Assembly: GCA_020634245.1 (NCBI GenBank)
Contig: JACKCC010000013.1
Location: 62,001-126,000 of the forward strand
Source of the DNA: Ardenticatenaceae bacterium
Lineage (GTDB): Bacteria; Chloroflexota; Anaerolineae; Promineifilales; Promineifilaceae
Reading direction: 5' to 3'
DNA: 64,000 bases
Shown here: positions 17,047 through 25,222 of the stretch, in pieces
Layout: every line of letters begins with the position of its first letter
Numbering within the stretch: position 1 is the first letter of the stretch
Program-made: the position numbers and the translations under genes
The notes under the pieces: generated by a model
Database searches by the model: none
Told to the model about the DNA's origin: nothing
The model's input: only the letters and a program-made list of their open reading frames with translations

Positions 17047-17094
17047 TTAGCCCCAGTTTACGGAACCGGCTTTGACGTTGGTCTTAACCTTCAT
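17047..17094 (-). CDS. Mini-peptide precursor 1, MKVKTNVKAGSVNWG
   Basis: A 15-codon gene, too short for ordinary gene finders. The ATG follows GGAGGAAAATC, a near-ideal Shine-Dalgarno at 6-nt spacing. The peptide has a basic leader (MKVKTNVKAG) and the tail SVNWG. It is identical in protein sequence to the gene at 17213-17260, but six of the 15 codons differ, all synonymously, which is strong evidence that it is translated and under selection. It lies on the same strand and upstream of the HlyD-like / C39-ABC / ABC operon. If cut after Ala-Gly the product would be a 5-residue Trp-containing peptide. The cut site and function are inference. Confidence 0.82.
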   Translation of the reverse strand: MKVKTNVKAGSVNWG

Positions 17095-17212
17095 GATTTT
17101 CCTCCAAAAATTCTTGCAAAAACAAAACCAGTATTCTCAGGCTGATGATTGGCTGTCACAACATTTTGTTGCCCCACGACAACCATCATCAACACAGACA
17201 CACAATAGATGA

Positions 17213-17260
17213 TTAACCCCAGTTAACGGAACCGGCCTTAACGTTTGTTTTAACCTTCAT
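17213..17260 (-). CDS. Mini-peptide precursor 2, MKVKTNVKAGSVNWG (identical product)
   Basis: 15 codons; GGAGG ends 9 nt before the ATG. The protein is the same as mini-peptide 1. Differences are at codons 4, 5, 7, 8, 12 and 15, all third-position and silent, so this is an old duplication held constant by selection, not a recent copy. It is the first gene on the minus strand after the divergent spacer that also serves the HTH/NB-ARC/TPR regulator, so the two are probably controlled from the same region. Confidence 0.82.
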   Translation of the reverse strand: MKVKTNVKAGSVNWG

Positions 17261-17512
17261 CGTATCCATCCTCCAAGATGTTATAGATGAAACGAGATAC
17301 TGCTTCGTTTCCCAACAAATGTTGACTACCCAATACTAAAAGCACCCCATGATGTTAAGTAGCCCTGAACGTTGAGTAGAATACTAAAGGCTGTAGCCGC
17401 GTTGCTAAGTGCTTCTTTTTTTGTTAAACAGTACAAAAGTACTGCAATGTGGGTATAATATCTGACATATTTCCTATTGTCTGCCCGCAAAATGGATCAG
17501 TTCGGAGTATCA
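17261..17512. promoter_or_regulatory. Divergent control region between mini-peptides and HTH/NB-ARC/TPR regulator
   Basis: Three elements are visible. A perfect inverted repeat CAGTACAAAAGTACTG at 17429-17444 lies just upstream of a TATAAT at 17454-17459, in the -35 zone of the regulator promoter, and is a good operator candidate. Two direct repeats, GTTGACTACCCAATACTAAA (17321-17340) and GTTGAGTAGAATACTAAA (17371-17388), start exactly 50 bp apart, about five helical turns, which suits cooperative binding by a regulator acting towards the peptide genes. On the minus strand a TATAAC box lies about 30 nt upstream of mini-peptide 2. Autoregulation by the HTH protein is a reasonable guess. Confidence 0.6.
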
Positions 17513-20260
17513 ATGAGCCAAAACCCCAAAGAATCGCCAGACCAACTTTCATTGTCTGACGTTCTGGGCCGTTATTTAGATGAAGTGGGCTGGAGTGAAC
17601 GCCAGTTAGCCCAGCGCGCCGACATCCCCCGCGGTACGGTGCGCAACTGGATGAAAGGCGCAGTCAGTCGTCCACGCCAATGGCACCAATTGATCCAGGC
17701 CGCAGCGGCCATGCGCCTAAGCGCTGAACAAGCAGACAAGCTCCTCCAATCGGCCAACCATCCTCCTATTTCCGAATTGTGGCTTAAATCGGAATCAGCC
17801 GAAGAAAAGGATTTGTTGTCACAATTTTTGACCACCAGCGCCAATCAGGAAGGCCGTCAGATTTTCCAGGCCATGCCCGATTTGCCTTATTTCGTTGGCC
17901 GGGATAAGGAATTAGCCGCGCTCAAAAAACACCTGCTCAAAAATCATCACCCCACCATTTACATTCTCAGCGGCATGGCCGGTGTGGGTAAAACAACGCT
18001 GGCTACGCATCTGGCATATGAAGTGCGTGATTATTTTACGGATGGGATTTTGTGGGCACGAGCCGATACCAGTGATACGATGTCGCTGCTCAAGCTGATT
18101 GCCGACAGTTTCGGCCATGATGTAAGCCAATACAGTGATTTGCACAGCCGCAGCCAGGCGGTGCGCGGCATTTTGGCATTCAAAAAGGCGCTGTTAGTGA
18201 TTGACAATGTGGATCGCAGCAGCCAGGCGGAGTATTTGCTGCCGCCAACCGGCCCTTGTGCCGTGCTAGTTACAACACGACAAACCAATCTTCGCATTGC
18301 CCGTGGCTGCCCGCAAATTCATCTGGAGCCGTTTGAAGCGGCCGATGAATCGAGTCAGGCTTTGTTTTCACGAATTTTAGGGGACGAGGCGGCCGCAGCC
18401 GAAAAAAAAACGCTGATCGCGATAGCTGATTTACTGGGCCACTTGCCGTTGGCACTATCTATCGTTGCCGGCCGGATTGCGTTGGAACCGCACACGACAG
18501 CGGAGGGGTATCTGGCGCAGCTTCAGGCCGAAAAGGCCGGGCTGGATGCGCTGGCACATGAAGAACAGAGTGTTCGGGCTTCGTTTAATTCCAGTTATGC
18601 AGCGTTGACGCTGGAGGAGCAGGCGTTTTTTGCGGCGCTGGGCGTATTTGGCGGGGAAGATTTTGCGGCTGATGCGGTCACGGCCGTTACCCACACCCCA
18701 ATCGCATCCACCAAAGCCTACCTCAACCAGCTATACAATCTTTCTCTGGTGCAGGCCGGCAAAAATCAGCGTTACCGGCTTCACCCTTTGCTGCGCGAAT
18801 ATGCCCAGGTACAGATGAAAGATACGGCCGTTTACGAGCGCATGATCGCCTATTTCAGTCAATACGTTACCCAAAACCAGGGCAATTTCCGGGCCATCGA
18901 GCAAGAACTGGGCAATATCCTGACCGCTTTGGAAGTCGCCTTCCGGCAAAATTTGGTCGTCGCCGGTATTACACTCACCATTGATCTGGCCGATTTCCTG
19001 GCCATAAGCGGGCAGCGCCAACTGGCCCGCCAATTACTTAACCGGGCCGAACAAACAGCTTCCAGCCTCGCCGACACAAAGAATCTGGCCCTGATCAAAT
19101 GCGCCCAGGGACACATCGAAAAAGGGCGCATCTGGCACCAAGCGCAAACCCATTTTGAAGAAGCCGTCAAAATCGCCTACGCCAGCGAAGACGATCTGAC
19201 CATCGCCCAGGTGCTCAAAGAAGCTGGCATTTTCTATTATGCCCACGGGGATTACGATGAAGCCCATACTTACTGGGAAAAAAGCCTGGTTCTGGCGTGC
19301 AAAAATGATTACTTCGATTTACAATTATTCCTTTACAACTATTTAGCCGGAATCGCAATCAATCATGCCAACGATTATTACCAGGCCGAAAAGTTATTTC
19401 TGGAAGGGTTGGCCTTGCAGCGCAAACATCAAAATTTACCGGTGATGAGCGTACATCTCATGAACTTGTGCATGACTGCTTTTTCGCTGGGCAATTATCA
19501 ACAGGCACAAGAATATCTACAAGAAAGCGAAAAAATCGCCGAGGAAATCAAATATCCACTGGTACAAATCATTTTATCCAGCCATCGGGCGGCGCTGATT
19601 GTGGCTCGTGAAGGCGATTATGAAAAAGCGAAGTGGATTTTGCAGGCCGGATTGGAAATGGCTAGAGAATTGGGCGACACGGCCGTTACCGGATTCATCC
19701 TGGCGCGAATGGGCAGCATCAATGCCCACCTGAGTCAATTAGGCGAAGCTGTCGTCAACCTGCAAGAAGCGCTGCTCTTTTCCATCGAAACCCGGCGGCA
19801 GGACATCGAAATCGAGGTGCTGACTTACTTCGGTTTCATCGCCGGGCAGCAGAAGCAAAATCAGTTATCTCAGTCCCATTTCGAGAAGGCGCTGATTTTG
19901 GCGCGCAGCTACAATGACAAATGGTTTTTGGGCAAAACCCTGGCCGAATGGGGTGAATTTAATCTGGCTACGCAAAATTGGCAACCGGCCAAACAGGCAT
20001 TTACTGAATTACTAACCATCAGCCAGCAGTCTGATTTTGCCGAATTGACGGCCGAAGCCTGGTTTGGACTGGCCAGAGTCGCCCAGTCACAAAATGAAAT
20101 GGCTGAGGCCAAAACTTTAGGTGAACAAAGCCGTGAACTTTTCGCCGTAATTGGGCATCACAAGCGCAAGATTGTTCGCGCATGGCTGGATGAACTCCCG
20201 TTTGGTTCGGGCAAATGGGGAATAAATGCAGCGGGGAATGGGTTACGGCCGTTAAACTAA
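17513..20260 (+). CDS. HTH / NB-ARC / TPR regulator, candidate peptide sensor
   Basis: 915 residues from the ATG at 17513, which follows CGGAG; TTG 17477 and ATG 17492 upstream lack a Shine-Dalgarno. Residues about 14-75 form a Cro/XRE-like helix-turn-helix (ERQLAQRADIPRGTVRNWMKG). An NB-ARC ATPase follows, with Walker A SGMAGVGKTTLA near 153 and Walker B KKALLVIDNVD near 224. The C-terminal 450 residues are TPR helices (AHTYWEKSLVLACKN, YQQAQEYLQESEKIAEEI). HTH plus TPR is the layout of RRNPP peptide-responsive regulators; here an ATPase switch is added. Two mini-peptide genes lie on each side of it, transcribed in the opposite direction. Sensing of those peptides is a hypothesis. Confidence 0.85.
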   Translation: MSQNPKESPDQLSLSDVLGRYLDEVGWSERQLAQRADIPRGTVRNWMKGAVSRPRQWHQLIQAAAAMRLSAEQADKLLQSANHPPISELWLKSESAEEKDLLSQFLTTSANQEGRQIFQAMPDLPYFVGRDKELAALKKHLLKNHHPTIYILSGMAGVGKTTLATHLAYEVRDYFTDGILWARADTSDTMSLLKLIADSFGHDVSQYSDLHSRSQAVRGILAFKKALLVIDNVDRSSQAEYLLPPTGPCAVLVTTRQTNLRIARGCPQIHLEPFEAADESSQALFSRILGDEAAAAEKKTLIAIADLLGHLPLALSIVAGRIALEPHTTAEGYLAQLQAEKAGLDALAHEEQSVRASFNSSYAALTLEEQAFFAALGVFGGEDFAADAVTAVTHTPIASTKAYLNQLYNLSLVQAGKNQRYRLHPLLREYAQVQMKDTAVYERMIAYFSQYVTQNQGNFRAIEQELGNILTALEVAFRQNLVVAGITLTIDLADFLAISGQRQLARQLLNRAEQTASSLADTKNLALIKCAQGHIEKGRIWHQAQTHFEEAVKIAYASEDDLTIAQVLKEAGIFYYAHGDYDEAHTYWEKSLVLACKNDYFDLQLFLYNYLAGIAINHANDYYQAEKLFLEGLALQRKHQNLPVMSVHLMNLCMTAFSLGNYQQAQEYLQESEKIAEEIKYPLVQIILSSHRAALIVAREGDYEKAKWILQAGLEMARELGDTAVTGFILARMGSINAHLSQLGEAVVNLQEALLFSIETRRQDIEIEVLTYFGFIAGQQKQNQLSQSHFEKALILARSYNDKWFLGKTLAEWGEFNLATQNWQPAKQAFTELLTISQQSDFAELTAEAWFGLARVAQSQNEMAEAKTLGEQSRELFAVIGHHKRKIVRAWLDELPFGSGKWGINAAGNGLRPLN

Positions 20261-20311
20261 CAAATTGGAAGCGTAACGGCCGTAAACACAACAATCGTTA
20301 CACCAATAAAA

Positions 20312-20365
20312 TTAGCCAGCCCAGGAACCATAACCACCGGCTTTGACATTCGTCTTGACCTTCAT
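20312..20365 (-). CDS. Mini-peptide precursor 3, MKVKTNVKAGGYGSWAG
   Basis: 17 codons; AAGGAGG lies 8 nt before the ATG. It has the same ten-residue leader as the other three genes, with only silent differences, then the tail GYGSWAG. Here the leader ends in Ala-Gly-Gly, a double-Gly of the kind C39 peptidases cut after, leaving YGSWAG. It lies behind the 3' end of the regulator gene, convergent with it (51 bp). Confidence 0.82.
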   Translation of the reverse strand: MKVKTNVKAGGYGSWAG

Positions 20366-20408
20366 CTGGTTTACCTCCTTCCATAAATTTGATGAACAAC
20401 AACCCAGA

Positions 20409-20433
20409 GTCGCCCGGTTTGGAAACCGGCGAC
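20409..20433. promoter_or_regulatory. Strong hairpin between mini-peptide genes 4 and 3
   Basis: GTCGCCCGGTTT and AAACCGGCGAC pair around GG, with one bulged base. There is no T run, so it is not a standard terminator. It may act as an mRNA stabiliser or partial terminator separating the two peptide cistrons. Confidence 0.55.
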
Positions 20434-20452
20434 AGCATACCAGATTCAGTCC

Positions 20453-20503
20453 TTAGTCAGTCCAGAATCCGCCGCCAGCTTTAACATTCGTCTTAACCTT
20501 CAT
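20453..20503 (-). CDS. Mini-peptide precursor 4, MKVKTNVKAGGGFWTD
   Basis: 16 codons; AAAAAGGAGG lies 10 nt before the ATG. The leader is MKVKTNVKAG and the tail GGFWTD, so cleavage after Gly-Gly would give GFWTD. It is the most divergent tail of the four but keeps a Trp. Upstream is a TATAAA box (20526-20531 on the plus strand) and then a spacer with three ATCAACTCAC direct repeats (20622-20649) that runs into the thiolase stop codon. With mini-peptide 3 it forms a pair on the far side of the regulator. Confidence 0.82.
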   Translation of the reverse strand: MKVKTNVKAGGGFWTD

Positions 20504-20636
20504 TTTGGCTCCACCTCCTTTTTATAGATTTGCTACACCGTATCCGGTAATCCGTATACCGTAATCCGAGAGTTTCGCATCTCCGCAAAACGGAACACGG
20601 ACTACGGATCACGGACTACAATCAACTCACATCAAC

Positions 20637-21905
20637 TCACATCAACTCAATCACCGTCGCTTCACCCTGGCCCACGCCCACACATAGCGTCGCCAGACCG
20701 TACCGCATCTTCTGGCCCAACGCCTTGCGCCGCTGCATCTCATGCAGCAGCGTCGTCAAAATGCGCGCTCCGGAACAGCCCAGCGGATGACCCAGGGCAA
20801 TCGCCCCGCCATTCGCGTTGACGATGTCAGGATTCATCCCCAACTCGTGCATCACCGCCAGCGACTGCACAGCAAACGCCTCATTCAGTTCAATCAAATC
20901 AATCTGATCCAGCGATAAATTGGCCCGTTTGAGCGCCTTGCGCGTCGCCCCCACCGGTCCCAGCCCCATCACCCGCGGATCGACGCCAGCCGCGCCGGAA
21001 GCCAGCCAGCGAGCCAGCGGCTGCAAGCCCAACGAATGCGCTTTTTCGGCTGTCATCAGCACCAGCGCCGCCGCACCATCATTCAGGCCGCTGGCGTTAC
21101 CGGCTGTGACCGTGCCGCCCTTGCGGAACACTGGGCGTAGTTTGGCCAGCAGTTCCGGGCTGGTATCCAGGACGTACTTATCGCCGTCCCAGGTAATGCG
21201 CGGATGTTCATCGGTATCAACCATGACGGGATCGCCTTTGCGCTGCGGGATGGGCACGGGCACGATTTCACGCTTAAAGTGGCCGTTGTTGATGGCCTCG
21301 CACGCCCTACGCTGGCTGTCAAAGGCAAAGGCATCCTGCATTTCCCGCGTGATTTCGCCGCCCCGGATGTCACCGGCGCAGCTTTGCTCGTAGATATTTT
21401 CGGCCGTTTCGCCCATCGCTTCCAGCGGGAAAATTGCTTCCATTTTGGGATTGGGATAGCGCCAGCCCAGCGTTGTGTCGTAACCGGTGATGTTGCCGGG
21501 CGGCCCCCAGGCGCGGGAATTTTTGGGGAAGGAGTACGGGGCGCGGCTCATGCTCTCCACGCCGCCGGCGATGAAAATATCGCCTTCGCCCAAGGCAATG
21601 GCCCGCGCCGCCTGATTGACGGCGTTCAGACCACTGGCGCACAACCGATTGAAGGTAACGGCCGCTACATGATCCGGCAGTCCGGCCAATAACGTCGCCA
21701 TTCGGGCCACATTGCGGTTATCCTCACCAGCCTGATTGGCGCAGCCCATGTACACCTCTTCAATCTCGTTAGGATCAATCCCCGTCCGTTCCACCACTTC
21801 CTTGATAACTAACGCGGCCATATCATCCGGCCGCACCGGCGATAACGCGCCGCCATGCCGTCCAATCGGCGTCCGCAAAGCTTCTACAATCACAACCTCT
21901 CGCAT
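20637..21905 (-). CDS. Thiolase family acetyl-CoA acyltransferase
   Basis: 422 residues, full length. The active-site nucleophile is Cys89 in NRLCASGLNAVNQAA, the His is in GGAIALGHPLGCSGAR (about 375), and the proton-exchanging Cys is in LCVGVGQGEA near the C-terminus. It catalyses CoA-dependent cleavage of 3-oxoacyl-CoA in fatty-acid or aromatic degradation, or the reverse acetyl-CoA condensation. The sequence alone does not separate FadA, AtoB or PcaF types. It is co-directional with hutH 62 bp upstream. Confidence 0.9.
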   Translation of the reverse strand: MREVVIVEALRTPIGRHGGALSPVRPDDMAALVIKEVVERTGIDPNEIEEVYMGCANQAGEDNRNVARMATLLAGLPDHVAAVTFNRLCASGLNAVNQAARAIALGEGDIFIAGGVESMSRAPYSFPKNSRAWGPPGNITGYDTTLGWRYPNPKMEAIFPLEAMGETAENIYEQSCAGDIRGGEITREMQDAFAFDSQRRACEAINNGHFKREIVPVPIPQRKGDPVMVDTDEHPRITWDGDKYVLDTSPELLAKLRPVFRKGGTVTAGNASGLNDGAAALVLMTAEKAHSLGLQPLARWLASGAAGVDPRVMGLGPVGATRKALKRANLSLDQIDLIELNEAFAVQSLAVMHELGMNPDIVNANGGAIALGHPLGCSGARILTTLLHEMQRRKALGQKMRYGLATLCVGVGQGEATVIELM

Positions 21906-21967
21906 CTCATTTCTCCAATTTGGGGAGAATGGGGATTGGGGAATGGGGCCATGCCAGCCCCTAATCC

Positions 21968-23518
21968 CTATTCCCCAGTCTCCAATCTTTCTTCCACCGC
22001 CCGTTTAATCGTGCCGTCGGCCACCAATTGGCGGACGGATTCGATGTGCGGGGCCAGGATGGTATCCTCATCTAAAAAGGGAACGTGTTGGCGGATGAGG
22101 TTGTAAGCCACCTCAGTGCCCCACCCCATTTGCTCCCCGTTTCGCCGCCGGAAATCAATGCCCTGAGCGGCGCAGAGCAGTTCGATGGCCACAATCGTTT
22201 CTACGTGTTCCAGAATTTGCCACGCTTGACGAACGGCCGTAGCCCCCATACTCACGTGATCTTCCACATTAGCACTGCTGGGAATCGTGTCGGCGCTGGC
22301 CGGATGGGCCAACACCTTGTTCTCTGAGGCCAGTGCAGCGGCCGTGTATTGGGCCATCATGAAGCCGCTTTCCAGGCCGCCATGCCGCGTCAAAAACATG
22401 GGCAGGACGCCGCCGTTGCTGTCAGCATCGACCAGTCGGGCCGTGCGCCGCTCGCTCATGTTGCCCAACTCGGTCAGCGCCAGAGCGGCATAATCCATCG
22501 CCAGGGCAATCGGCTCGCCATGAAAATTACCGGCCGAGATGACATCGGTTTCACCCGTCACCTCATCAACAAAGATGAGCGGATTGTCGTTGACGGCGTT
22601 GAGTTCGATGTTGATCACCCATTGGCCGTAGGCGATGGCGTCGCGGGCCGCGCCATGCACCTGGGGCACGCAGCGCAGCGTGTACGGGTCTTGTACATTG
22701 AGCGAATCACGGCCGCGCAAAAGCTCACTGCCAGCGACGATGTTGCGTAAAAAGGCGGCGTCATCAATCTGGCGCGGATGGGGTCGCACGGCGTGAACGC
22801 GGGCGTCGAAGGCCCGGTCGGTGCCATGCAGGGCTTCCAAGCTGAGGCAGGCGGCGGTATCGGCCGTTAACAGCAGATTGATCGCCCGCCGCACCAGTAA
22901 AGCGCCCATGCCGACCATGAAGGTTGTGCCATTGAGCAGGGCCAGTCCCTCTTTGGCTTGCAGTTCAATGGGTTGGAGGTTGACACGGTTGAGGGCGGAA
23001 CGGCCGTTCATCCTCTCCCCTTTAAACATCGCCTCACCTTCCCCAATCAACACCAGCGTCATATGCGCCAACGGAGCCAGGTCGCCACTAGCCCCCAGTG
23101 AACCTTGCGATGGGATGCAAGGATGGACACCAGCATTGAGCATATCAATCAGCAGTTGGATAACCGCTGGACGCACACCGGAATGACCCAGCGCCAACGT
23201 ATTGGCTCGTACCAGGAGCATCGCTCGCACTACCTGCTCCGGCAGCTCCGGCCCCACACCCACGGCATGGCTGCGCACCAGATTGATTTGCAACTGCTTG
23301 ACCTGATCGGCGGTGATGATTTTGTCCTTGAAACGGCCGAATCCGGTGGTAATGCCATACACCACCCGACCCTCGGCCACAAATTGATCCACCGCCGCCC
23401 GCGACCGCTCGATTTTGGGCAAAGCCGCCGGGTCCAATTTGACTGGCAAATGCCGCTTGGCCACCTCCACCACATCATCCACTTTGAGTTCAGTACCGGA
23501 AATAGTCAGGGAATTCAT
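21968..23518 (-). CDS. hutH: Histidine ammonia-lyase
   Basis: 516 residues. The MIO cofactor triad Ala-Ser-Gly is at 143-145 in GSLGASGDLAPLAHM. Other family signatures are YGITTGFG (54-61), NDNPL, and FHGEPIALAMD. It deaminates histidine to urocanate, the first step of histidine degradation; the remaining hut genes are not in the window. A TATAAT box ends 7 nt before the ATG with ATGACA 18 nt further up, so the mRNA is probably leaderless. It is divergent from holB across a 121-bp spacer full of TGACG repeats. Confidence 0.93.
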   Translation of the reverse strand: MNSLTISGTELKVDDVVEVAKRHLPVKLDPAALPKIERSRAAVDQFVAEGRVVYGITTGFGRFKDKIITADQVKQLQINLVRSHAVGVGPELPEQVVRAMLLVRANTLALGHSGVRPAVIQLLIDMLNAGVHPCIPSQGSLGASGDLAPLAHMTLVLIGEGEAMFKGERMNGRSALNRVNLQPIELQAKEGLALLNGTTFMVGMGALLVRRAINLLLTADTAACLSLEALHGTDRAFDARVHAVRPHPRQIDDAAFLRNIVAGSELLRGRDSLNVQDPYTLRCVPQVHGAARDAIAYGQWVINIELNAVNDNPLIFVDEVTGETDVISAGNFHGEPIALAMDYAALALTELGNMSERRTARLVDADSNGGVLPMFLTRHGGLESGFMMAQYTAAALASENKVLAHPASADTIPSSANVEDHVSMGATAVRQAWQILEHVETIVAIELLCAAQGIDFRRRNGEQMGWGTEVAYNLIRQHVPFLDEDTILAPHIESVRQLVADGTIKRAVEERLETGE

Positions 23519-23639
23519 GCGCCAAATTATAGTCCCTCATGCGTCATTTTGTCATGCGATATTTCATAACGTCATTTTGTCATACGTCATGACGTGATCA
23601 AAAAATGACGCATGACGTATGACGCATTATAATCCCCCT
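23519..23639. promoter_or_regulatory. Divergent hutH / holB promoter region with TGACGCAT repeats
   Basis: Minus strand: ATGACA-N18-TATAAT, -10 at 23526-23531, 7 nt from the hutH ATG. Plus strand: TATAAT at 23628-23633, 6 nt from the holB ATG. Between them GTCATTTTGTCAT, ACGTCATGACGT and ATGACGCATGACGTATGACGCAT form overlapping inverted and direct repeats. A similar tract lies at 39751-39812, so it belongs to a spacer repeat type. Confidence 0.7.
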
Positions 23640-24719
23640 ATGCCAACCAATTGGAACACCATCATCGGCCACGATTGGGCTGTAGAGCTTTTAGCCAAAG
23701 CGATCGAGCATGATCGCGTCGGTCATGCCTACCTCATTACCGGGCCAGAACACATTGGCAAAACGACGATGGCGCGGACATTTGCTCAGGCGCTGAACTG
23801 CGAAGCGGGCGGCAAGCCGCAAGTGGCAAGTGGCAAGTCTTCTACCAGCGACCAGCAACCAACAACCAACAACCAAATCCCATGCGGTAAATGCCGCGCC
23901 TGCAAGCTTATTGCCGAGGACCGCCACCCGGATGTGCGGCTGGTGGAGCCGGAGGTCAGCGGGCGGGGCAAACCGACGCTCAAAATCGAAGCGATTCGGG
24001 AGTTACAGCAGGATTTGAATCTCTCGACTTACGAAGCACGGTATAAAGTGGCGATTTTGACCCGGTTTGATGCGGCGACGATTGGGGCGGCCAATGCGTT
24101 TCTGAAGACGCTGGAGGAGCCGCCGAATAAGGTGATTCTGCTGCTGACGGCGACGGATGCGGACACGCTACTGCCGACGATTAGCTCGCGCTGCCGGACG
24201 ATTGGGTTACGGCCGTTGCCCACCGACACCATCGAACAATCCCTCACCATCCGCTGGCACGTCCCTGATGACAAGGCTCACTTACTGGCTCATTTGAGTG
24301 ACGGCCGTTTAGGCTGGGCAGTGCAAGCCGCACAAGATCCCACCATCCTGGAAAACCGTGAGCAGCACCTGGCCTGGCTGGATGAAGCGCTTAACGGCAG
24401 CCGCGTCGCCCGCTTTGACCTGGCCGATAAATTGTCACGTAAACCGGAGCAATTACCGACCATCTTGCAAACCTGGCTCAGTTGGTGGCGCGATTTGACG
24501 ATATTAGCTCAAGGCCCTACCCGCGATGGCATCGTGTTGACCAACATCGATCAGGAGTCGCAATTAGCTCAACTGGCCCAAACCTGGACGGCCGAGCAAG
24601 CCCTCGCCAGCCTCAAACAAACCAATCTGGCCCTCTGGCAGCTAGAACGTAACGCCAATACGCGCCTTGTTTTGGAAAATCTATTTCTGATTTACCCATT
24701 ACAACCCTCACCGTCATGA
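23640..24719 (+). CDS. holB: DNA polymerase III delta' subunit
   Basis: 359 residues from the ATG at 23640, which begins the conserved MPTNWNTIIGHDWAVELL and lies 6 nt after TATAAT; an ATG at 23619 would overlap that box. Clamp-loader AAA+ features: GPEHIGKTTMA (35-45), zinc-module Cys54, Cys82, Cys85 and Cys88, and a sensor-like TISSRCRTIGLRPL. Residues about 58-80 (GKPQVASGKSSTSDQQ...) interrupt the zinc module and are encoded by a GCAAGTGGCAAG/CCAACAACCAAC tract typical of spacers here, so low-complexity DNA has expanded inside the gene. It overlaps the next gene by ATGA. Confidence 0.88.
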   Translation: MPTNWNTIIGHDWAVELLAKAIEHDRVGHAYLITGPEHIGKTTMARTFAQALNCEAGGKPQVASGKSSTSDQQPTTNNQIPCGKCRACKLIAEDRHPDVRLVEPEVSGRGKPTLKIEAIRELQQDLNLSTYEARYKVAILTRFDAATIGAANAFLKTLEEPPNKVILLLTATDADTLLPTISSRCRTIGLRPLPTDTIEQSLTIRWHVPDDKAHLLAHLSDGRLGWAVQAAQDPTILENREQHLAWLDEALNGSRVARFDLADKLSRKPEQLPTILQTWLSWWRDLTILAQGPTRDGIVLTNIDQESQLAQLAQTWTAEQALASLKQTNLALWQLERNANTRLVLENLFLIYPLQPSPS

Positions 24720-25222
24720 CGCAAGACATCGATCCAACCTTCCTTAACACATTGTTGCAAATCCATGACCGGTTGGTGGAAACGGCCGTTCTCTGGGTCG
24801 TCACCGGCAGCCTGGGCATGACGTTACAGGGTGTACCTGTTGCTGTCCACGATATTGACTTGCAAACAGACGTCGCTGGCGCGTATGAAATCGAGCGCAT
24901 TTTTGCCGATCACGTTACCCGCCCCGTTACTTTTTCCACCGCCAAAGCCATCCGCTCCCACTTCGGTGCATTGGAATTGAACAGCATCAAGGTGGAAATT
25001 ATGGGGGATGTGGAAAAGCAGTTGGGAAACGGCCGTTGGCAACCACCGCCCAATTTACAGCAGCACCGGCAATTTATTAACAGTCAAAATCGGCAAATTC
25101 CCGTCCTCGATCTGGTTTACGAATGCGATGCCTATGAGAAGATGGGCCGAACCAACAAAGCAGCCATGCTGCGCCAATGGGCCATGCTGCGCCAATGGCT
25201 GTCACAAAATCCAAAAGTCTAA
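24716..25222 (+). CDS. Nucleotidyltransferase-like protein (minimal NTase fold)
   Basis: 168 residues. VVTGSLGMTLQGV followed by HDIDLQTD matches the GS...DxD core of nucleotidyltransferase-fold proteins, with Asp46 and Asp48 as probable metal ligands. The later IKVEIMGDVEKQ could supply the third acid. The start overlaps the holB stop, so the two are translationally coupled. The C-terminus contains an exact 18-bp tandem duplication (25163-25180 and 25181-25198) that doubles AMLRQW, a likely recent slip. The substrate is unknown; antitoxin/toxin-type and aminoglycoside-type NTases are alternatives. Confidence 0.7.
   Translation: MTQDIDPTFLNTLLQIHDRLVETAVLWVVTGSLGMTLQGVPVAVHDIDLQTDVAGAYEIERIFADHVTRPVTFSTAKAIRSHFGALELNSIKVEIMGDVEKQLGNGRWQPPPNLQQHRQFINSQNRQIPVLDLVYECDAYEKMGRTNKAAMLRQWAMLRQWLSQNPKV

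Noticed and set aside
20637..23518. Thiolase and HutH as tailoring enzymes for the mini-peptides
   Set aside because: Both are typical full-length metabolic enzymes with intact standard motifs; their closeness to peptide gene 4 is probably chance.
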